Origin: Pleurotus djamor
Taxonomy: Eukaryota; Basidiomycota; Agaricomycetes; Agaricales; Pleurotaceae
DNA length: 28,240 bases
Direction of reading: 5' to 3'
Assembly (NCBI GenBank): GCA_029747585.1
Contig: JAPEVF010000596.1
Span: 1 to 28,240 of the forward strand
Below, piece by piece: positions 22,107 through 28,240 of this stretch (position 1 is its first letter; each line of letters begins with the position of its first letter). The translations under genes and the position numbers were made by a program. The notes beneath the pieces were generated by a model. It was given only the letters and a program-made list of their open reading frames with translations, had not been told where the DNA came from and ran no database searches.

Positions 22107-22264
22107 GGTATTGGAGGGTAGAGAGTAAAAAAGAGGAAACAAAGGACATTTGCCGCTGCATCAGCATGCATCATGGTGGGTCCGATCAGTGATGCCGGAG
22201 GCCCTACGTCAGCAACTTGTGAGGCTGAGCAAGCGAAAAAGGGAATCAAAAAGTAGGAACATTA

Positions 22265-22350
22265 GCCCACCGCGAGGGTCGAACTCGCAGCCTTCAGATT
22301 ATCCCGCCTAAGTAAGAGTCTGACGCTCTATCCGATTGAGCTAGGCGGGC
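22265..22350 (-). tRNA. tRNA-Lys (anticodon CTT) with a 13-nt intron
   Basis: Read on the minus strand, the acceptor strands GCCCGCC and GGTGGGC pair (one G-T). The D-arm is GCTC...GAGC, the anticodon stem TCAGA/TCTGA, and the T-arm GCGAG TTCGACC CTCGC. The seven-base anticodon loop CTCTTAA is interrupted after position 37 by an intron of 13 nt, the canonical nuclear tRNA intron site; removing it gives anticodon CTT, which reads AAG (Lys). The gene lies about 160 nt upstream of the lipase start on the same strand. Confidence 0.93.
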
Positions 22351-23084
22351 CATGTTGATGGCAAGGTCCCGAGACATCTCGAAATGTTGACCAAATGGGC
22401 GAGCGTCTTGGTTGCCTTCAAGCCTTGACCAAGTCCGTGGAATTGCTGACACTAAGGCCAGAACAGATGAAGCCTGCTGTCTTTCCAAGCACCAGGGCTT
22501 CAATACTGTGTTGGCGTTGTCCATTGTGACGGGGCAGCTGCACTACAAAGTTGAAGAGAAAGTTGCGCGTTGATATCGGTCGGAGTTCTCCTCGATTCCA
22601 GAGAGACGGGTAGGACGGGGTCCTTCGGATGCAGCACGAGCAGCCTGATGATAGTGAATTTGTCTGAAGCATTGGAGAGGGCTAGTAGATTACGCACCTA
22701 GACGATGTACTTTCTCAACTCGTCAGCCCAGCATCTCCTCGAGTCGAAGCAACAGAGTTCATTAACCATTACAGGGAACCTCCCAAGAAACCAAGCAATC
22801 CGGCGTGCTCCACGCTATGAGAGCCTCAACCTGAGGAGAGCCCTTGTATCACGAAATACGTATGTGATGCAAGGGGTCGACCAGGAGGTGAAGTAGTCAC
22901 TGGTTCAATATTCTATGCTGGAGTGTATGTAGCGAAAGGTGCTGGATATGGTGATGGAGGAAGAGGACGCGACGCGATAAGCGCCCCTCATGTGACTTGA
23001 ATTCCCACAATCGGTAACAGGGGCCACGTCGTACACGACAGCGACCATAACTTCTGTAACGACTCCCTCCAACATCCTCTCATA
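22351..23084. other. Spacer between tRNA-Lys and the beta-COP gene
   Basis: This 734-nt stretch holds the beta-COP promoter at its right end. A minus-strand frame at about 22500-22697 has protein-like composition and is listed separately as a weak candidate; nothing else was recognised. Confidence 0.4.
22500..22697 (-). CDS. Possible exon of an unrecognised minus-strand gene
   Basis: The frame reads protein-like (SNASDKFTIIRLLVLHPKD, then VLPVSLESRRTPTDINAQL). It is preceded on the minus strand by a good acceptor (CATCGTCTAG at about 22699-22708) with a CTGAC branch-like sequence upstream. An ATG-less reading from that acceptor (GTG CGT AAT) stays open to a TGA at about 22500. I could not find a convincing first exon, donor or family. 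The opposite strand is also open over part of this stretch, so it may be chance. Confidence 0.25.
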   Translation of the reverse strand: MRNLLALSNASDKFTIIRLLVLHPKDPVLPVSLESRRTPTDINAQLSLQLCSAAAPSQWTTPTQY

Positions 23085-26000
23085 ATGTCCAACGTAGACG
23101 GCTCTTGCTATACCGTCGTCCTCGAGTCTGCGACGGAAACATTGTCCACGCAAGAGCTGCGCTCTGGGCTGGAAAAAGGCTCCGATGAAGTCAAGCAAGA
23201 AACACTACGCAAGATCATCGTCTCGACGATTAATGGCAACCCCCAAGTGCGTGTATGCTCCGTGTACCCCCTTGCACGCTGATATTGAAATTATTCAGCC
23301 AACTCTGTTAATGCCCATCATACAATACGTCTTGCCATCAAGAAACAAGGCTTTGAAGAAGTTGCTGCACTTCTACTGGGAGGTTTGCCCGAAGTATGAT
23401 GAGAATGGAAAGTTGAAGCAGGAAATGATCTTGGTTGTGTGCGTGCGGTATCTCTATCTCGGTATTGTGGAGACTGACTTGTGACGCGAAGTAATGCCAT
23501 TCGCAACGACTTGCAACATCCAAATGAATACATTCGGGGCGCGACGCTTCGTTTCCTCCAAAAGATTGCCAAAGACGCTGAGCTGCTCGAACCTCTCGTG
23601 CCGACGTGTCGGTCGTGTCTTGAACACCGTCATTCATATGTCCGGAAGAACGCTGTCTTTGCGATATACTCCATCTATCGCGAGTTTGAGCATCTCATAC
23701 CGGATGCGCCAGAGTTAATACAAACGTTCCTTGCGGCGGAGACAGACCCTACGTGCAAGCGGAATGCGCTTGAGTTTTTGGCTCATTGCGCGTTGCCCAA
23801 GGCAGTGGAATGGGTTTTGAGCACGTACGACTCGATTTCTGCGCTGGATGAGTTGGTGCAGATGAGCGTGATCGAGGTGATCAGACTGGATTGTAAGACC
23901 GATTCAGCGCATCGAGTGAGTTACTTCGATTATCTCTTCTTGCTTGGTTTCTTAGATATCGCGTTCAGCCACGGTACATCCGGTGTATATTCGAACTTCT
24001 CAACGCGTCGTCTCATGCTGTCAAGTACGAGGCTGCTACCACCCTCACTGCCCTCACACAAAATCCCGCTGCAGTCAAAGGTATCGTTTATCAGGTCCTC
24101 GATCTCAAAGACGTGAAACCCACACTTTCTTTCAGCCGCTGCCTCTTGCCTAATCAACCTCGTCGTTAAAGAATCAGACAACAACGTCAAACTTATTGTC
24201 CTTGATCGCGTCGAGGCTCTCCGGGCTAAGCATGGTCATGTATTGGACGGTCTCATTATGGATGTGCTACAGATCTTATCCAGGTAAGCGCGCAGCTTTC
24301 CGCCCATGGAACGCTTCTGACTTGTCGCTAGTGCTGATATGGAAGTTCGCCGCAAGGCTATGGGTATCGTCTTGAGCATGACCTCAAGTCGAAATGTTGA
24401 AGAAGTGGTTCTGTTCTTGAAGAAACAACTCCAACGAACTCAAGAGCAAGATTACGAGAAGGTCACCTTCCCATATTCTATTCCCGTTTCTCTGACTCAT
24501 TGATCGTTCCAGGCTCCCGAATACCGTCAACTTCTCATCCAATCCATTCACATTACCGCCATTAAATTCTCCGAGGTTGCTGCCTCTGTCGTCCACGCAT
24601 TGATGGATTTCCTTGGCGACTCTAGCAATCCATCCGCTCTCGATGTCGTTTCATTCGTCCGCGAAGTGGTTGAAAAGTTCCCGCACCTCCGTCCCGCAAT
24701 CACTGAGAAACTCATCAACACCCTTTCTGAAATCAAATCTGGCAAGGTCTATCGTGGCATCCTCTGGATATTGGGAGAATATGTTGAGAGTCCCGCAGAT
24801 ATTTCGACCACGTTCCAGGAGTTACGAAAGGTTTTGGGAGAGATTCCAATTTTGGCTTCGGAACAGAAATTGCTGGATGAGGCCCATGCTGAGGGAGAGG
24901 ATGAGAAGACTGAGGAGAAGGACAAGAAGACGGAGAGTCGACCGAGGGTTTTGGCCGATGGTACATATGCGACGGAAAGTGCGTATACCACAACTGCTTC
25001 CTCGGCCAAGCTGGAGGCTGTTAAGGCAGCCGCAAAGCCCCCTCTTCGAGGTCAGTGTTCCTCTGCGCGTGCGTAATAATGACTTACCGGTCGTAACTTA
25101 GCACTCTTACTTGGTGGCGATTTCTTCACTGGATCTGTGCTGTCTTCTGCTCTTGCCAAGCTTGTCCTGCGCTTTGACGAGAGAACTACGGACAAAACTG
25201 CCTTGAATGGTTTGCGTGCCGAGGTGAGTATTTTGTAGTGTGTAGATCGGCCTTGTTACTGAAATTCTTATAGGCAATGCTCATCATGACGTCGATCATT
25301 CGTGTCGGTCAATCTAAGTTTGTGACGGTGCAAATTGACGAGGATTCGCATGAGCGAATCCTCAACTGCATACAAACTCTCAGTGAACTTGAGGACACGC
25401 CAGCCGTTCACGATGTCTTCCTCAAGGATATGAAGTCGGCATACTCCAAAATGCTTGGCGCTCAAGAGGTATGGTTATACACGATCTCCATATAACGTCT
25501 GAGATGTTCACCTGTTTGAACAGAAACGTGCGGCCGACAAAAAGGCTGCTGAAGGAGACAAGAAAGTTATTGTCCAGGTGGATGACCTGCTTTCCTTCCG
25601 TCAGTTCTCCCAAAAGGCCACGGAAGATGCATTCGATGTAGGAGATTTGTGCGAAGTAGTTTGTCTTCTATTTACTCACATGATAAATTAGGACGACGAA
25701 GATGTTGGACGCGCAACTGGGGCAGGCGAGGTTCAAGAAGACTTCATCTCAAACCTTAGCCGCATCGCTCAGCTTACCGGTGTGTCGTGACGTTTCTCGC
25801 ACTTCAGTCTCATGTGCTGAGCTGTTGCCTTAGGTTTCTCTGACCCAATCTATGCTGAAGCATACGTCAAGATGCATGGCTTCGATATAATGTTAGATGT
25901 TCTCCTCGTCAACCAAACAGCAAACACCCTGCAAAACCTATGTCTTGATTTCGCTACACTTGGGGACCTGAAGATTGTCGAACGACCCTCCGTGTACACT

Positions 26001-26775
26001 ATTGCTCCGCATGGGTTCCAGAGTATAAAGGCTACCATCAAGGTAAAATTTCAACGCCATCTGGGCGTGAGTTCATGCTCATCGTCGCTAGGTGTCTTCC
26101 ACGGAAACTGGTGTTATCTTTGGAAGCATTCTCTGGGAGGGGCCGAACATGTCGGAGGCCTGCGTCATACTGAACGACATACACGTGGACATCATGGATT
26201 ACATCAAACCTGCCTACTGCACAGAAGCTCAGGTATATCCCTCACTAATCGCGGCACCTCTTGTCCTCACTCCCCTTGCCCAGTTCCGAAGCATGTGGAC
26301 CGAGTTCGAATGGGAGAATCGCGTTAATGTCAACAGTACCTTGTCGTATGTTGATTCCCCGACTCATGTTCTGTGCTTCCTGCTAACTCGCTGCTCATAG
26401 TGAACCCCGCGCGTATCTTCAACACGTCATGAACGTTACCAACATGTCCTGTCTGACACCAGATGGTGCATTGTCTGGAGAATGCGACTTCCTTTCCGCA
26501 AATATGTATGCCCGTAGTCTGTTCGGTGCGTCGATCATTGCCAAAGATGTGTGTGACTTGACTGGTACTGATAACCGATCAGGCGAGGACGCCCTGGCCA
26601 ACCTCAGCATTGAGCGAACAGAAAATGGCACGATCACTGGTCATGTACGCATACGGAGCAAGACGCAAGGTATCGCTTTGTCTCTGGGTGATCGTATAAC
26701 AATGTGTCTCGTACCCCCTTCTTTCCGTAATCATTGTTCACGCGGCTGACGAAATTCATTAGCACAAAAGGATAG
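23085..26775 (+). CDS. SEC26: Coatomer subunit beta (beta-COP)
   Basis: Seventeen exons give 947 residues: 23085-23246, 23299-23438, 23492-23915, 23969-24080, 24136-24283, 24332-24461, 24513-25050, 25102-25223, 25274-25468, 25524-25637, 25692-25779, 25834-26042, 26092-26232, 26284-26345, 26401-26525, 26583-26703, 26763-26775. The protein is part of the COPI coat that carries retrograde Golgi-to-ER vesicles. The first 500 residues are adaptin-like helical repeats (for example [39 protein letters not shown]). A charged linker follows ([19 protein letters not shown]), then a second helical part, then the C-terminal appendage ([34 protein letters not shown]). Length matches yeast and animal beta-COP. 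The last exon is only 13 nt (ending TKG and stop) and is the least certain; reading through the last donor would instead end at 26749. Confidence 0.95.
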
Positions 26776-27584
26776 TAAGAGCCCGACGGTATAGGACTAT
26801 CTTCGTGCATATCTGTGTTCTCCCTGTATATCGTATCATGGGTTATCAACCATCATTCTCCACTTCCTAAAGCGTACGCGCAGGATCTTCAACCACTTTA
26901 AATTCCCCTGCGCTGCCGACTTGCTAGTGCTCGGATCGCCACGACGGGCAAAGTGCACCAGTATTTTCCATGATTTGCGTCAGAGTCGCCTTGATATGGG
27001 TCTGTCCCGCTCGACTTGTGGCATCGCAATGAACTATCCTCGAAGCTCTGACGGATGCTATGATTCAAGCATAACATACTAGGGTTAGGGAAAAGCTCCA
27101 CGGCGAACGCCAGTCAATGCATTCGCCTTGGGCTAACCGACTACGCGTTCTGCTTATGAGGTGCGCTAATAATATTTGATCTGCTTAGTGACCAGGCGGC
27201 GCGCTGAGCCTCGAGTTTTATGAGTGCTGCGGCCTGGGGATTACCTAGTTGGTCATGGACATGTCGTTGACAGTTTATGTAAAACGGGTTCAAAGGAAAG
27301 AAGAGGCTCCTTTCTATATTTTACGTGAATACTTCTGCTCTTATCTTCGTGAGTAAGACAGAGTATGTCGTCATCTAGGTTACTTCTAGGAAGTAACGAG
27401 GCGAACACGCATTACTGACTGTGAGAAGAAATTACTGACCGTGGGAGTGGATTTGATGACGCATGGGACACAAGTCTGGCATCTAGGTTCCTCGATCTTT
27501 TTGCCCAACACCCTCTTCGCCATCTATTTCAGCATCTTTCCAGGCAGTGATTGCCTCAGTCTCTCTTTTAAACTACATGAAACT
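26776..27584. other. Spacer between beta-COP and the protein kinase
   Basis: About 810 nt without a recognised gene. It should contain the beta-COP 3' end and the kinase promoter and leader. A 13-nt imperfect direct repeat (ATTACTGAC[T/C]GTG) occurs at 27411 and 27431, 20 nt apart. A single AGGGTTAGGG occurs at 27081-27090. Confidence 0.45.
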
Positions 27585-28240
27585 ATGCTAGGACACAAAC
27601 ACTCGACTTCTATTTCTCAAAACCACAAGGCCCAACTCGCCAACGCTTATAATGAACTTGGGAAGGAATTGTCTTCAAACAAGATAAGGGTAGTGGGGAA
27701 TTACACTCTTGGGAAGGCTATTGGCGAAGGTGAGTCACTGCGTTAGCTTGCGTTGGCGGTGTGCTCATCGGTGTGTAGGTGCCTATGGCAAGGTGCGCCT
27801 AGGAACCCACCGACTCACTTCGACTCGGGTCGCGATCAAACAGATCCCAAAAGCCATGTCTTCATACCTCACGCGCGAAATACATCACCACCGACAACTC
27901 CATCACCCTCATGTAACTCAAATGTACGAAGTAATTGCAACCGAAGGCAGTATCTGGATTGTAACTGAATTGTGTTGCGGGGGAGAGCTGTTCGACTACC
28001 TGGCGGAAAAAGGTCGGCTTGCGGAAGACGAAGCACGAATGATCTTTGGACAGCTATGTCTTGCTGTTGCGTATCTCCACGACAAGGGCATCGTCCATCG
28101 CGATCTCAAGCTGGAGAATGTGTTGTTGGACGAGAGATGTAGGGTCAAGTTGGGAGACTTTGGGTTCACGCGGGAATTTGAACGCGGTGCTTTCTTGGAA
28201 ACCTTTTGTGGTACGACAGGCTACGCGTCGCCGGAAATGC
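27585..28240 (+). CDS. Ser/Thr protein kinase, CAMK/Snf1-like family (5' part, runs off the window)
   Basis: Exon 1 is 27585-27729, the intron is 27730-27778 and exon 2 runs from 27779 to the window end, giving 202 complete residues. After a polar 37-residue N-terminus the kinase domain begins NYTLGKAIGEGAYGKVRLG (nucleotide loop). The ATP lysine is in VAIKQIPK, the helix-C Glu in LTREIHHH, the catalytic loop is HRDLKLEN, the metal-binding motif DFGF, and the activation segment ends CGTTGYASPEM. Order and wording of these motifs match the CAMKL group (Snf1, Hsl1, Kin1/Kin4). Which member it is depends on the missing C-terminus. The start is the first ATG in frame after a leader with no earlier methionine codon close by; the frame stays open upstream, so a longer N-terminus is not excluded. 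Confidence 0.9.

Noticed and set aside
27081..27090. AGGGTTAGGG, resembling telomere repeat
   Set aside because: Only a little over one and a half units in a normal gene spacer; chance or a factor site is more likely than a telomere remnant.
27411..27443. Imperfect 13-nt direct repeat with 20-nt period
   Set aside because: Only two copies; not enough for a repeat array or regulatory claim.

Overview
The window looks like nuclear DNA of a mushroom-forming basidiomycete (Agaricomycetes). Its genes are split by many 45-69 nt GT..AG introns, promoters are CT-rich, F-box genes occur as a tandem pair, and the recognisable proteins (beta-COP, a tRNA-Lys with intron, a Mch1-like carrier, an A-T-R reductase) are typical of that group. 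All gene models below were spliced by eye from the sequence. In every multi-exon model the phases agree and the coding total is divisible by three, apart from one base marked N at 17164.

Layout. 178-1297 (+): multi-pass membrane protein. 1487-3229 (+): uncharacterised basic/acidic protein. 3478-5207 and 5934-7620 (+): tandem paralogous F-box proteins, each with an intron directly after the ATG codon. 7723-9146 (-): beta-propeller lactonizing enzyme of the 3-carboxy-cis,cis-muconate type. 9327-10611 (+): secreted intradiol ring-cleavage dioxygenase, divergent from the previous gene across about 180 bp. 11460-15727 (+): an intact 18-exon adenylation-thiolation-reductase (NRPS-like carboxylic acid reductase). 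16313-17649 (+): a second beta-propeller lactonase. 17831-20025 (-): an Mch1/nodulin-like major facilitator carrier. 20445-22106 (-): a DUF676/ROG1-like serine lipase. 22265-22350 (-): tRNA-Lys(CTT) with an intron. 23085-26775 (+): coatomer beta subunit. 27585 to the window end (+): the start of a CAMK/Snf1-like protein kinase.

The most interesting part is the block 7723-20025. Five consecutive genes encode ring cleavage of a catechol-type aromatic, two four-residue beta-propeller lactonases, an enzyme that activates a carboxylic acid and reduces it to an aldehyde or alcohol, and a carrier of a family linked to monocarboxylates. Together they read as a candidate aromatic-acid metabolic gene cluster. 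That grouping is my inference; the individual families are much firmer. Flanking genes (F-box pair, beta-COP, tRNA, kinase) are ordinary housekeeping or lineage-expanded genes.
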